From Bacillota bacterium (GTDB lineage Bacteria; Bacillota; Clostridia; Acetivibrionales; Acetivibrionaceae), in the NCBI GenBank assembly GCA_023398495.1, contig JAEWSG010000024.1:62001-126000 (forward strand): DNA of 64,000 nt. The letters run 5' to 3'. Of this stretch, positions 16,631 through 25,251 are shown piece after piece; the first letter of the stretch is position 1, and the number at the start of each line of letters is the position of its first letter. Both the position numbers and the translations under genes were made by a program. A model generated the notes under the pieces. That model worked only from the letters and a program-made list of their open reading frames with translations, did no database searches and was not told the DNA's origin.

Positions 16631-19417
16631 TTAGTTTTTTAAGCTGTCAATATATTCCTTCGCCAGCTCTTCAAGTGCTGGGGATACTCCGGTATTTAGT
16701 GCTGTATTAAAGCATTCTATTGCTTTTTCACGGTTTTTATCCTTATCTTTTATCCTGGATAATTCCATGTATGAGACTCCTATATAATATTGCACTTCTG
16801 CATACTGGGAAGGAAATATAGTTTCTATCCCTGTATCAATAGCTTTTTGAAGTGCAGAGATAGATTTCAACAGATTATTTTCTTTGTCGGATATCAATGA
16901 CAGCCTATAAAACATAAGGCCTAAATTTGCCTGAATTGTTGCGAAATCTAAAGGATAGTCTTTAGCAGTCAGAACACTTAGTGCATTTGTATACACTTTT
17001 TCGGATTCTCCAAACATATCTTTATCACTTTTTATTTCAGCCAGGTTGGAGAGGCAAGTTCCTTTTGTTATCAGGACTTTTGCATAATCATAAGGATATT
17101 CCGAAAGATTATAAATCTTTAATGCTTCTTCACAGGATTTAAGGGCTAATTGCAAGGATTGGGCCCTGTTTTCGAAGTTTGACAAATAGATATAAAGTTC
17201 TCCTAACGCATAGTGAGAGTATGCATAGTCCAAAGGATAACTTTCAAGAGTATACACTCTCAAAGTTTCTTTATAGGAGTTTACTGCTTTAGATAAGCTC
17301 ACCTTGTTATCGGATTCTATTTCAGCTAATATATAGTAAGCTGAACCTAAATTAAAATATACCATGGCATACTTTAAAGGATATTCCTCTAATGTATATA
17401 CTTTAAGGGCTTGTTCAAAGTATTGGAAGGCTATTTCGAGGGTGCTTTCATCAAGTGTGAAATTTCCAAGATCCATATAAACCAATCCAAGATTATTTTG
17501 AATAAGTGCATAATTATAGGGTTGATCTTCATAAGTAATGACTTTTAATGCCTCATTATAGTATTTAATAGAATTTTGGAGGTCTTCATCGTTAACTCTG
17601 ATTCTCGAAAGCTTTTCATATGAAAGTCCGATACTGACATTGATTTCGCTAAATTTTAAAGGATAGCTCTCAAACGTATACACTTCTAATGTGTCAGAAT
17701 ACATTTTGATAGCCTTTAAAAGATTTTCTTCTGCATTTTTTATACTTGACATTTTTCTATAGCATATTGCCAGAAAGTGCTTTATTTCGGCATTATTTAA
17801 GGGATACTTATCTGAAGTATATACTTTTAATGCATTTTCATAAGCAGCTATAGCTTTCGGAAGGTTTTCACCAGTATCTTTAATTTCTGATAAGTCGCTA
17901 TAATTAAGGCCTAATTGCATTTGAGTGTTAACATATTTAAGTGGGAGATCTTCAATAGTGTAAACCTTTAAGGATTCCTGACAGTATTCGATTGATTTTA
18001 ATATATTATCACCGGCGTCCTTCAGCATTGCCAACCTTCTGTAGGAGGAGCTCAGGAAGGAATTAACTGCAGCATAGTGGTATGGATACTTTGTGTATTG
18101 GAAAAAATCCAAAGTTTCGTTGTATAATTGAATAGATTTTAAAAGGTTTTTTTCACGGTCTGATACTGAGGACAATTTTTCATAGCATAAGCCCAGATTA
18201 AGCTGAATGCTGGTGTAATTATAAGGATTCTCTACCGAGTTAGTGGCCTTTAGAGCTTCGTTGAAAGAAGTGAGACCTTTTAATATGTTGTTTTTTGCAT
18301 CGGAGATATTACCCAAGGAAGTATAAATACATCCTATGGTATTTTGAACTGATGCGTATTGACCAGGATACTCATTGATTGTATAAACCTTCAGTGCTTC
18401 ATTGCAAGATTCCAAGCCTTTCTCAAGATAGGATTGTGTGTCATCTACACTTGAAAGAGAGAGACAAGCTTCACCAAGATATCTTTGAACTTCGGCATAT
18501 TCTAATGGAGATTTATCGAGGGAATAGATTTTTAAGGCATTATCGTAGGCGGTAAAGGCCTTTGATATATTTTTTTCAATATCCCTGATATATGATAATT
18601 TTACATATGTATAGGCTAAACCTTCCTGTGCTGAGGCATAGATATTTTCGTACTTGTCAGGTGAGCATATTTTTAGGGCGTCTTCATAAACTTTCAGAGC
18701 TTTTGTGAGGTTTTCCTCCTTATTTAAAATGTTGGACATTTTGGAAAATATGTTTCCGAGGTTTACTTTTACCATGGCATATTCTTTAGGATTTTTCACA
18801 CTTGAGATGCTTCCGAGAATTTTCTCAAAACTGTTAATAGCACCTGTGAAATTGTTGGATTCAAATAATTTGCTTGCATCGCTAATTTTGTCATTGATTT
18901 CATCAAGCCCGTATCTTTCAGTTATCAATACAATGTTTGCCTCACCTATAACGACAGTATTTCCATCTCCATCGAAAGAAATATTTATACTGGTGTCAGA
19001 AGTAAGGTTTAGAGTATTCTCTTTGTCAAGCCAATAAGGCTTGATATCGAAGGCAATATTTACTGCATCCTCAGGTATGAATAACCTGTTTTTTATAATT
19101 ACAGCTGGATTTTTTATATTGGTCACAGTTTTATTTACATACATATTTTTACTGTCTACCTTAAAAGAAATCTCTTTGCCATCCTTTGTAAATGTAGCAG
19201 TTTTTGACGGGCAATCCCAATTTACCTGGAACCCCAGAAGGTCTGCCAGTTCTCTTGCAGGCATGTATAATTTGTTGTCAATCTGCCTTGGAGTTAAGTT
19301 AAAACTGATGGGATAACCGTTTATACTTACACTGGTTATTTCCTTATCAGCCCATGCCCTTATTGGACAGAGTGAAACTGCCAATAGTAAGATGATCAAT
19401 GTTGCTAATTTTTTCAT
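16631..19417 (-). CDS. Secreted stalk-domain protein with 15 long TPR-type repeats
   Basis: A 928-residue protein with a signal peptide (MKKLATLIILLLAVSLCPIR, cleavage near AWA). Residues about 30-140 are a copper-amine-oxidase N-terminal-like stalk domain (PF07833 type: YMPARELADLLGF, KNRLFIPEDAV). A short strand, INISFDGDGNTVVIGEANIV, follows. Residues about 190-910 are about 15 tandem units of 47-48 residues with the pattern EALKVYTxExYPLxYAxVQ and NLGxxYxxLSxIxD, a long-spaced TPR type like the arrays common in cyanobacterial signalling proteins. The product is probably anchored or free outside the membrane as a protein-binding scaffold. RBS GGGGAG lies about 10 bases before ATG. The next gene upstream (19460) is a shorter paralogue, only 42 bases away, so the two are cotranscribed. 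No enzymatic domain is visible, and the function is unknown. Confidence 0.85.
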   Translation of the reverse strand: MKKLATLIILLLAVSLCPIRAWADKEITSVSINGYPISFNLTPRQIDNKLYMPARELADLLGFQVNWDCPSKTATFTKDGKEISFKVDSKNMYVNKTVTNIKNPAVIIKNRLFIPEDAVNIAFDIKPYWLDKENTLNLTSDTSINISFDGDGNTVVIGEANIVLITERYGLDEINDKISDASKLFESNNFTGAINSFEKILGSISSVKNPKEYAMVKVNLGNIFSKMSNILNKEENLTKALKVYEDALKICSPDKYENIYASAQEGLAYTYVKLSYIRDIEKNISKAFTAYDNALKIYSLDKSPLEYAEVQRYLGEACLSLSSVDDTQSYLEKGLESCNEALKVYTINEYPGQYASVQNTIGCIYTSLGNISDAKNNILKGLTSFNEALKATNSVENPYNYTSIQLNLGLCYEKLSSVSDREKNLLKSIQLYNETLDFFQYTKYPYHYAAVNSFLSSSYRRLAMLKDAGDNILKSIEYCQESLKVYTIEDLPLKYVNTQMQLGLNYSDLSEIKDTGENLPKAIAAYENALKVYTSDKYPLNNAEIKHFLAICYRKMSSIKNAEENLLKAIKMYSDTLEVYTFESYPLKFSEINVSIGLSYEKLSRIRVNDEDLQNSIKYYNEALKVITYEDQPYNYALIQNNLGLVYMDLGNFTLDESTLEIAFQYFEQALKVYTLEEYPLKYAMVYFNLGSAYYILAEIESDNKVSLSKAVNSYKETLRVYTLESYPLDYAYSHYALGELYIYLSNFENRAQSLQLALKSCEEALKIYNLSEYPYDYAKVLITKGTCLSNLAEIKSDKDMFGESEKVYTNALSVLTAKDYPLDFATIQANLGLMFYRLSLISDKENNLLKSISALQKAIDTGIETIFPSQYAEVQYYIGVSYMELSRIKDKDKNREKAIECFNTALNTGVSPALEELAKEYIDSLKN

Positions 19418-19440
19418 AATGTTTATTCTCCCCTTTGCAA

Positions 19441-19456
19441 ATTCCGCTGCGGAATG
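19441..19456. other. Small palindrome between the two TPR genes
   Basis: ATTCCGCTGCGGAAT forms a 6-bp stem with a three-base loop in the 42-base gap between the two paralogous genes. It could slow or process the shared transcript. There is no T run on the - strand side, so I do not call a terminator. Confidence 0.4.
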
Positions 19457-19459
19457 AAA

Positions 19460-21010
19460 TTATTCTATGTACTTAGTAAAGCTCTTTAACATAACTATTA
19501 GAACCATAAGCTTCCGGTAGTATGCAGGATAATCCTCTTTAGTAAAGACTTTCAGTGCTTCATTATATGAGTTTATAGCGCTAAAAAAATATTTTAACTG
19601 TTTTTTATTGCAGGCCATATGTGTGTAAGCATTTCCTAGTGCATAATTGATTTTGGCATAATCGAAAGGATATCTTTCCAGTGTATAAACTGACAAACTT
19701 TCTGTAAACCTTAAAATGATATTTTCTATTTTTTCACCGGAGTTTTCAGTAAGAAAAGATATCTGCTCAATATCTCCAAGACACTGCTGAACTCTTGCGT
19801 ATTCCCTGGGATAACTTTCTATTGACCATACCTTCAGACTTTTTTGGTAGGCATCAATAGAGCTTAAGTAATTTTCTTTTGTCGGAAATATTGAGTGTAA
19901 AATTCCATATAAATCCCCTAATTTTTGTTGTATAACTGCCCATTGCAAAGGAGTATCAGCCAAGCTGTGAATTTCCAGATAGTCATTATATATTTCTTCA
20001 GCCTTATTAAGGCTCAGTATGGACAATTCCTCCTGTCCCGATTGTGCATATGCGAAACCTAAATTATATTGTAACGATGCGTATTCAAGCAGATGAGTCT
20101 CAGGCCAGCTATCTCTTGCTGCTATTTGATAATATTTTATGGATGTTTGCAGGTCTTCTTGCTTACCGGTAACTCTCCATAAAATTTGATAAGCATTCCC
20201 GAGATTGTTTCGAGCAATATTGGTTTTATTATCTTGTGGTTTGGATAAATAATATTTTAGTGCTTTTTCGTACGAATCTATAGCACAGAGGATATTTTTA
20301 AGAGTATCTCTGTTCTCTGCATTAAGAGTGTATGCATTTCCAATATTGTTCATTGTTTGGGCATAAATTTCCGGATTTTCCTCTTCAGACAAGTCTTTGA
20401 GAATTTCTTTGTATTTTGCCAGTGCATCAACATAAAGGTTTAATGCAAGGAGGCTGTCTGCGTAATCCAACATGTCATAGAGGGTATCAATTCCATAGGT
20501 TTCAACGATATTTACAAGGATACCGTTTCCTGCTACAACAATATTTCCATTGCCGTTTATGGCGATATCACAGACGATATTATTTGAAACTATAATCAAA
20601 TTGTCTTCTTTGTTCCGGCGAATTCTTGTTCCAAATTGATTTACTGCTACCTTGCTGGGTATATATGTTGTTCCGTTAATAATAACCGGTGGATTGTCAA
20701 GAATTATATGTTCATTGTTTATACAGGCATCGGTACTGTCAATTTTAAAAATGTTTTTGGTTTTCCCAGAAGAACATGTAATGGTCATATCATCAGGATT
20801 CCATGCAAGATTCCAGCCAAGAGCCTCAAGTAATGGACGTAGAGGAACATAGGGAACAGTGTCTATTGTTTCCGTTGGAAGTGTAAAAGGTTTTACATTA
20901 TCAGCTATAATATTAATGTTTTTAGCATCTACATTATATGGAAGTAACGTTTCCATAAATAATAGCAGTACAAAAACGGTAGCAGTCAAATATATTGTTA
21001 TTTTCTTCAA
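19460..21010 (-). CDS. Secreted stalk-domain TPR protein, shorter paralogue
   Basis: A 516-residue paralogue of the downstream 928-residue protein. It has an N-terminal signal peptide (MKKITIYLTATVFVLLLFME), a stalk domain of the copper-amine-oxidase-N type (YVPLRPLLEALGWNLAWNPD, GTTYIPSKVAV), then the strand CDIAINGNGNIVVAGNGILV, then about six 47-48-residue TPR-type units (for example ALKVFTKEDYPAYY and NNIGNAYTLNAENRD). The shared order signal, stalk, Gly/Asn strand, TPR argues for duplication followed by repeat-number change. It lies 83 bases after the stop of the HTH-membrane protein gene, so the three probably form one operon. I infer a cell-surface or extracytoplasmic interaction scaffold. 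No catalytic motif is visible. Confidence 0.83.
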   Translation of the reverse strand: MKKITIYLTATVFVLLLFMETLLPYNVDAKNINIIADNVKPFTLPTETIDTVPYVPLRPLLEALGWNLAWNPDDMTITCSSGKTKNIFKIDSTDACINNEHIILDNPPVIINGTTYIPSKVAVNQFGTRIRRNKEDNLIIVSNNIVCDIAINGNGNIVVAGNGILVNIVETYGIDTLYDMLDYADSLLALNLYVDALAKYKEILKDLSEEENPEIYAQTMNNIGNAYTLNAENRDTLKNILCAIDSYEKALKYYLSKPQDNKTNIARNNLGNAYQILWRVTGKQEDLQTSIKYYQIAARDSWPETHLLEYASLQYNLGFAYAQSGQEELSILSLNKAEEIYNDYLEIHSLADTPLQWAVIQQKLGDLYGILHSIFPTKENYLSSIDAYQKSLKVWSIESYPREYARVQQCLGDIEQISFLTENSGEKIENIILRFTESLSVYTLERYPFDYAKINYALGNAYTHMACNKKQLKYFFSAINSYNEALKVFTKEDYPAYYRKLMVLIVMLKSFTKYIE

Positions 21011-21093
21011 AGTTTCACGTCTCCCCTGATATTCAAAGATAAATTGATAAAAAGATAAAATTCTGTTTTGGGTACTGGCTTATAATTCTAGTG

Positions 21094-22224
21094 CTAATTG
21101 TCTTCATTAATAATTGTTGAACTTCCAACTGCTATATCATTATCATCTCCTTCAAAGTGTATATTGTAATTATTTATTACCCCATTGTTGGTTGAATTGG
21201 TATTTGAATTATCAATATTTGTTTCTTTACTATAGGTATCAGTGCTTTTGTCTTGTCCTTTTTTTGATTCTGGAGAGACGCTGGTCTTTTTAGGTAATGA
21301 CGGGGTAGGGGTTGGGGGATTTATGGGTGTTTGGGCTTGAATAATGTAATTCTCAACTAGATTTTCAGGTTGTGGTATTGGAGTTTTATTTAGTTTGCTT
21401 GTATTTGTTTTACTTGGGGTATGGTTTTTTGAAACTACCGGCGTTGACTCAACTTGAGCTGTAAACGAAACTATAGCTTCAGGAGTTGTTTCTTCAATGG
21501 AAGGTATATCCTTTGGACCTTTATTATGGCTGTTATCAGCTGCCTGAGCTATTAAAAATCCTGAAATAGATACTAAAACAATTATACCGATTGTCATTCT
21601 GTTAAGTAGATATTTGCCTATTTTATTTATGTCACCCTGCTTTGCACTAAAACTGAGGTTTAAATTTTCTTTTATATTACCCTCAAATTTATCATTGCTT
21701 TTTTCTTTTTGCTTTAACATAAGCAAGTCAAATTGGACTACACCGGTGTAATTGCCGACAATGTCATTTTCACTATGAGAATTACTTGAACAAGTCTCTA
21801 CATCAATTGATTCCGATTCTTTGCGTTGTTGTTTTTTTTTGTCGAAAAGTATAGCTTCATTGCTTTCGCATATAATTTCCTTATATTCAATTGATAAAGC
21901 ACTCAATGTTTCTGTAAGAAAGTCTTCAAAACTTTCTTTTTCAATTATCACTTCAAGTATATCTTTTTTTATTGGAGAACTCTTAAGTAGTTTTGTGATT
22001 TCATTCCTCATTACCACACGCTGAACGCCGGTAGATTCACTGATGGCAAATTCAACGATCTTTCTTAAATCTTCAATTTTGGGTATAATGGTATTGTTTT
22101 TCCACCTGGAAATAATTGAGATATCTTTTCTTAAATAACAATCAGCGAAAAACTGAGCACTTTTCGTCGTCGTTCTAAAAATAATATTTAAGATGTTTTC
22201 AAAATTTATAGCATTATCTCTCAT
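21094..22224 (-). CDS. Membrane-anchored HTH-like regulator with Gly/Asn C-terminal tail
   Basis: I choose the ATG at 22224 (376 residues), seven bases after a GGGGGG-rich ribosome site, over an earlier in-frame ATG at 22272. Residues about 15-80 resemble a lambda-repressor-type HTH (DISIISRWKNNTIIPKIEDL). A charged region follows. One membrane segment lies near residues 213-235 (MTIGIIVLVSISGFLIAQAA). Then comes a Thr/Pro/Ser-rich stretch (TPTPSLPKK) and a tail with FEGDDNDIAVGSSTIINED. The topology would place the HTH in the cytosol and the Pro-rich stalk and tail outside. The tail resembles the GDGNxVVxG strand of the two secreted TPR proteins encoded next to it, which suggests that they interact outside the cell and signal inward. 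That link is inference. The gene is divergent from a LuxR-type regulator. Confidence 0.65.
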   Translation of the reverse strand: MRDNAINFENILNIIFRTTTKSAQFFADCYLRKDISIISRWKNNTIIPKIEDLRKIVEFAISESTGVQRVVMRNEITKLLKSSPIKKDILEVIIEKESFEDFLTETLSALSIEYKEIICESNEAILFDKKKQQRKESESIDVETCSSNSHSENDIVGNYTGVVQFDLLMLKQKEKSNDKFEGNIKENLNLSFSAKQGDINKIGKYLLNRMTIGIIVLVSISGFLIAQAADNSHNKGPKDIPSIEETTPEAIVSFTAQVESTPVVSKNHTPSKTNTSKLNKTPIPQPENLVENYIIQAQTPINPPTPTPSLPKKTSVSPESKKGQDKSTDTYSKETNIDNSNTNSTNNGVINNYNIHFEGDDNDIAVGSSTIINEDN

Positions 22225-22510
22225 AGCTAATACCCCCCCTAAACTAAGCAAAACTTGATTATATATAAGCATTTCTAGACGCTATTTATAAAAAAGCTAT
22301 AAAAGAGAATATTTGTTTTTAACTGGTATGATCATTGTTTTGTCATAATATCACATTTTTACCTGAGTATCAACAAATATGCACAAAATCTGCATTTGTT
22401 TCTCATGAAATGGTCAAGTATATTGCAATCAAAGCACTTATAAAGTGTGATAGAATCTCTGACAAGGTAATTTATAAGTGGAATAAAAGCTGAGTTTTGA
22501 ATAATTTCAT

Positions 22511-22582
22511 GTTGAGTTAAGGGGCTCAACAGTTAACTAGGGTTGATTAACAAAATAAAATTCTAGAATTAAATTTGTTAAT
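22511..22582. promoter_or_regulatory. Palindromes in the divergent regulatory gap
   Basis: The 440-base gap between the HTH-membrane gene (start 22224) and the LuxR-type gene (22665) holds a hairpin GTTGAG...CTCAAC (22511-22530) and a long near-perfect palindrome at 22543-22582 with arms GATTAACAAA and TTTGTTAATC around a central AATTCTAGAATT. They may be operator sites or ends of a decayed small repeat. The left arm matches the sequence repeated at 57398 and 60616. Confidence 0.5.
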
Positions 22583-22583
22583 C

Positions 22584-22646
22584 AGCAAAAAACATAGGAT
22601 GTGCATTTTGCATAATTCATTTCTAGAAATGAATTATGTTCAAAAG
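22584..22646 (+). repeat. 63-bp repeat with 28-bp perfect palindrome, copy 1
   Basis: The segment begins AGCAAAAAACATAGGATGTG and includes a perfect 28-bp palindrome at 22611-22638 centred on TTTCTAGAAA. A copy with a single mismatch lies at 38533-38595 in the same orientation. Here it ends just before the GGGGGG ribosome binding site of the LuxR-type gene, so it lies in that gene's leader or promoter. Confidence 0.9.
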
Positions 22647-22664
22647 TATTAGGGGGGATAGGGA

Positions 22665-23489
22665 ATGACAAATGATCTACAGCTATATCAAAGTTTATTG
22701 AGATCATGGGAAGTATGCAGCGAGAAAGGTCTTTCAAGAGATTTGGAAAAGCCATTGATAAAACTTTCTGCTGATGAACTTAAAACAGTTGTGAAAAAAA
22801 ACGAATATGTAAATAAATTTAATGATTTTATGCACAGACACTTGGACACCATTAAGAATGTAAGGGGTGAATACTCTTTTACCCTGGTTAGTTCACAAGG
22901 TTATCTGATAAGCTTGAAGAAAAAACCCGGCTCTGCTTTGTGCTGGTCGCAATATAGTAGATTTTTTGAAACCGGAGTTTCTTTTTCTGATGAAAGCATT
23001 GGAACAAACGCTATTACATTGGCTAAATTGCTCAAAAGGCCTGTATACATATATCCGGCTTTTCATTACAGCAATAAGCTCAAGAACTTGCATGAGTACT
23101 GTATACCTATTATTCATAAAGGTAAAATCCATTGTTATATATGTGTGATAAGTCTGTCAAATCCCATAATGAACGCTCTGATAGGTCTGTTGGAACTGCT
23201 GGCAATTAATATTTATAGTGAGAGTTCTCAAATTAACTATTCCGGTTGTGAAGAATTAAACCTGTTTCAAAAGTTGACAGAAAAGCAAAATATGATCTTA
23301 GAAATGATAGCACAAGGGTTTTCAGATGAACAAATATCTCAGGAGTTAAAACTATCTTTGCCTACAATAAAATATCACAATCAACTCATATTTAAAAAAC
23401 TTAATGCAAATAGTAGGGTTGATGCTGTGGTTAGAGCGTTGATGCTCAACGAATTGTCATTTTATGATTTGTACAGTAAACATGCATAA
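22665..23489 (+). CDS. LuxR-type regulator with AcoR-like GAF sensory domain
   Basis: A 274-residue protein. Residues about 50-190 resemble the GAF-like sensor of AcoR-type activators: LISLKKKPGSALCWSQYSRF and especially DESIGTNAITLA match the SxGTNAI signature. The C-terminal 65 residues are a LuxR/NarL-type HTH (LTEKQNMILEMIAQGFSDEQ, LSLPTIKYHNQLIFKKLNA). There is no sigma-54 interaction domain and no receiver domain, so it is a one-component regulator joining an AcoR-type sensor to a LuxR output. The ATG lies eight bases after GGGGGG. It is divergent from the HTH-membrane/TPR operon and the gap holds palindromes, so it may control that operon or itself. The ligand is unknown. Confidence 0.75.
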   Translation: MTNDLQLYQSLLRSWEVCSEKGLSRDLEKPLIKLSADELKTVVKKNEYVNKFNDFMHRHLDTIKNVRGEYSFTLVSSQGYLISLKKKPGSALCWSQYSRFFETGVSFSDESIGTNAITLAKLLKRPVYIYPAFHYSNKLKNLHEYCIPIIHKGKIHCYICVISLSNPIMNALIGLLELLAINIYSESSQINYSGCEELNLFQKLTEKQNMILEMIAQGFSDEQISQELKLSLPTIKYHNQLIFKKLNANSRVDAVVRALMLNELSFYDLYSKHA

Positions 23490-23525
23490 TTACAACCTTT
23501 ATTGAGTAAACAAGTTAGCCAAACC

Positions 23526-23551
23526 AGTAAAATCTTTATCACGTTCAATAT
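23526..23551 (+). repeat. Dispersed repeat family B, short fragment
   Basis: The stretch TCTTTATCACGTTCAATATA matches the right end of the family B copies at 42585-42605 and 48811-48831. It lies just after the LuxR-type gene and before its terminator. Confidence 0.55.
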
Positions 23552-23564
23552 AGATTAAGAATAT

Positions 23565-23602
23565 AAAGGGAATATTAGAAAAGCAATATTCCCTTTTAGT
23601 CG
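23565..23602. terminator. Terminator between convergent genes
   Basis: AAAGGGAATATT (23565-23576) pairs with AATATTCCCTTT (23584-23595) across an eight-base loop, followed by T. The symmetric A/T flanks allow it to end both the LuxR-type gene and the amt gene on the other strand. Confidence 0.8.
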
Positions 23603-23641
23603 AATTCTGTCAGTAACTATCTTATGCAAATAGAAAAATTG

Positions 23642-24922
23642 TTAAACGATTTTTTTATTCAATTCACTCAACTTATAATCTAAGTATTCTAATTCGGTAC
23701 TTTGCTCTTCCGGATAAGCACTTGTATTGTGAATCGAAACATCACACCCGACAAGCTCTTCTTCCTTTGATATCCTTATCCCAAGAGTTTTGTCAAGTAC
23801 TTTGTAGACTATAAAGCTGCTTAATCCTGCAAATAATATTGCTGCCAATGTACCTGTAAATTGTGATACGAAACTGACGCCGCCTGTACCTCCAAAGAAG
23901 TTTAATCCAAATATGCCTGCTGCTATACCTCCCCAGGAGCCTACAACACCATGAAGCGGCCAGACACCAAGTACGTCATCGATTTTTAGGACTTCAGTTT
24001 CGAAATAGAACACTTTTATAAATATTAGAGAGCCGATACCACCCACTACCAATGCACATAAAGGGTGAAACAAATCAGAACCTGAACATACGGCAATCAA
24101 TCCTGCAAGAGCACCGTTATATATTGCGGTGGGATCATTTTTTGATAGGACGAGAGCAAATAATATACCGCCAACCATGGCAAAGAGTGAGTTGATTGCA
24201 ACCAGTGACGAAATTTTATTAAAGTTTTGTGCACTCATTACATTAAAGCCAAACCATCCAACAGCCAGTATCCAACTTCCCAGTCCGAGCACGGGAATAT
24301 TGCTTACAGGGATTGGAACTGACTTGTTTTTGTTGTATCTGCCAAGCCTGGGACCGAGGATTATTATTGCAGGTAAAGCAAGCCAGCCGCCAATTGAATG
24401 TACAACTATAGAACCTGCGTAATCGTGAAGTGGAACTTTGCCAAGGTAAGAAATGAAACTTTGAAACCATCCATACCGTCCCCAAACTATAGATTCGAAT
24501 ATGGGATATACTACTCCGGCAAAAACACCGCCTGCGATTACCTGAGGCCAAAACTTAGCCCTTTCAGCTATGCCACCGGATATTATTGCTGGGATTGCTG
24601 CTGCAAAAGTTAACAGAAAGAAAAAATGCATTAAATCAAATCCAGGTAAAGACGTTTGATCGATAAAACCCATAGTTGCAATTTTATCTGCAGACTTAAA
24701 AAAACTAATACCATAGGCTATAGGAAATCCAACAATAAAATATGCGAGAGTGGAAACTGACCAGTCGGTAATAATTTTAACCAAAGCATTTGCCTGATTT
24801 TTCTTCCGAACCGATCCTACTTCAAGAAATGCAAAGCCGGCATGCATTGCAAAAATCATAACAGCCCCCAAAAACATAAATAAGATGTTGCTGCTTGTTA
24901 AAATACTATCCAGGGTATTCAT
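23642..24922 (-). CDS. amtB: Ammonium transporter Amt
   Basis: A 426-residue integral membrane protein of the Amt/MEP/Rh family, with about eleven hydrophobic segments, that conducts ammonium/ammonia inward. Family landmarks are MHAGFAFLEVGSVRKKN near the N-terminus, a twin-His pair represented by VVHSIGGW near residue 180 and LHGVVGSWGG near residue 315, and PTAIYNGALAGL. Length and start are normal. No P-II (glnK) gene is adjacent, although many clostridial amt genes have one, so control by P-II must come from elsewhere if it occurs. The gene is preceded by a 330-base region with a structured leader (see 24971-25110) suggesting nitrogen-responsive attenuation. The transcript would run toward a terminator at 23565-23602. 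Confidence 0.95.
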   Translation of the reverse strand: MNTLDSILTSSNILFMFLGAVMIFAMHAGFAFLEVGSVRKKNQANALVKIITDWSVSTLAYFIVGFPIAYGISFFKSADKIATMGFIDQTSLPGFDLMHFFFLLTFAAAIPAIISGGIAERAKFWPQVIAGGVFAGVVYPIFESIVWGRYGWFQSFISYLGKVPLHDYAGSIVVHSIGGWLALPAIIILGPRLGRYNKNKSVPIPVSNIPVLGLGSWILAVGWFGFNVMSAQNFNKISSLVAINSLFAMVGGILFALVLSKNDPTAIYNGALAGLIAVCSGSDLFHPLCALVVGGIGSLIFIKVFYFETEVLKIDDVLGVWPLHGVVGSWGGIAAGIFGLNFFGGTGGVSFVSQFTGTLAAILFAGLSSFIVYKVLDKTLGIRISKEEELVGCDVSIHNTSAYPEEQSTELEYLDYKLSELNKKIV

Positions 24923-24970
24923 TTAAACATTATCCTTCCATAAGTTCTTTATTATTAATGCATGAAGAAT

Positions 24971-25110
24971 ACAAAACCTCCTGACACTATCGGTACCTGA
25001 TAGAATCGGGAGGCCACATTGCCTTAATATTGATATGCGCATTTTCATACCAATAAAAAACGCCTCCGAGTTAAATTTAACCCAAAAGCGCCATCGCTCA
25101 ATTATTTGTA
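24971..25110 (-). promoter_or_regulatory. Structured leader of amt with terminator-like hairpin
   Basis: Read on the - strand, the leader first shows AGCGATGGCGCT (near 25100) and CGGAGGCG followed by TTTTTT (25053-25066). Both share a CGxxGGCG core. It then forms a hairpin with outer stem CCTCC/GGAGG (25013-25009 with 24981-24977) and inner stem CTATC/GATAG, followed by TTTTGT. The arrangement of two similar short motifs before a terminator-like hairpin suggests attenuation control of amt. I do not recognise a named riboswitch. A 67-codon frame through it looks non-coding. Confidence 0.5.
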
Positions 25111-25251
25111 CATCATCGACAAACAATTAACATTATTTTAACATGTCTGCAAACGAAATGCAATATGAGAAATATTAAAAAATACTAATATATACTAAAT
25201 ACTTTAAAAGTATGATTTGTTATAGATTATATAATTAATTGTTAAAATTCA

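Noticed and set aside
21094..22224. Classifying the HTH-membrane protein as a bactericidal conflict (effector-associated) protein
   Set aside because: The Gly/Asn strand resembles linkers in such systems, but no nuclease, protease, TIR or other effector domain is present in the three-gene set.
24971..25110. ANTAR dual-hexaloop antiterminator
   Set aside because: The stems that I can pair close on four-base loops (AGCG-ATGG-CGCT), not the hexaloops with A at 1 and G at 4 required for ANTAR targets.
24923..25126. 67-codon frame upstream of amt
   Set aside because: It overlaps the structured leader, has no clear ribosome site and no recognisable protein feature.
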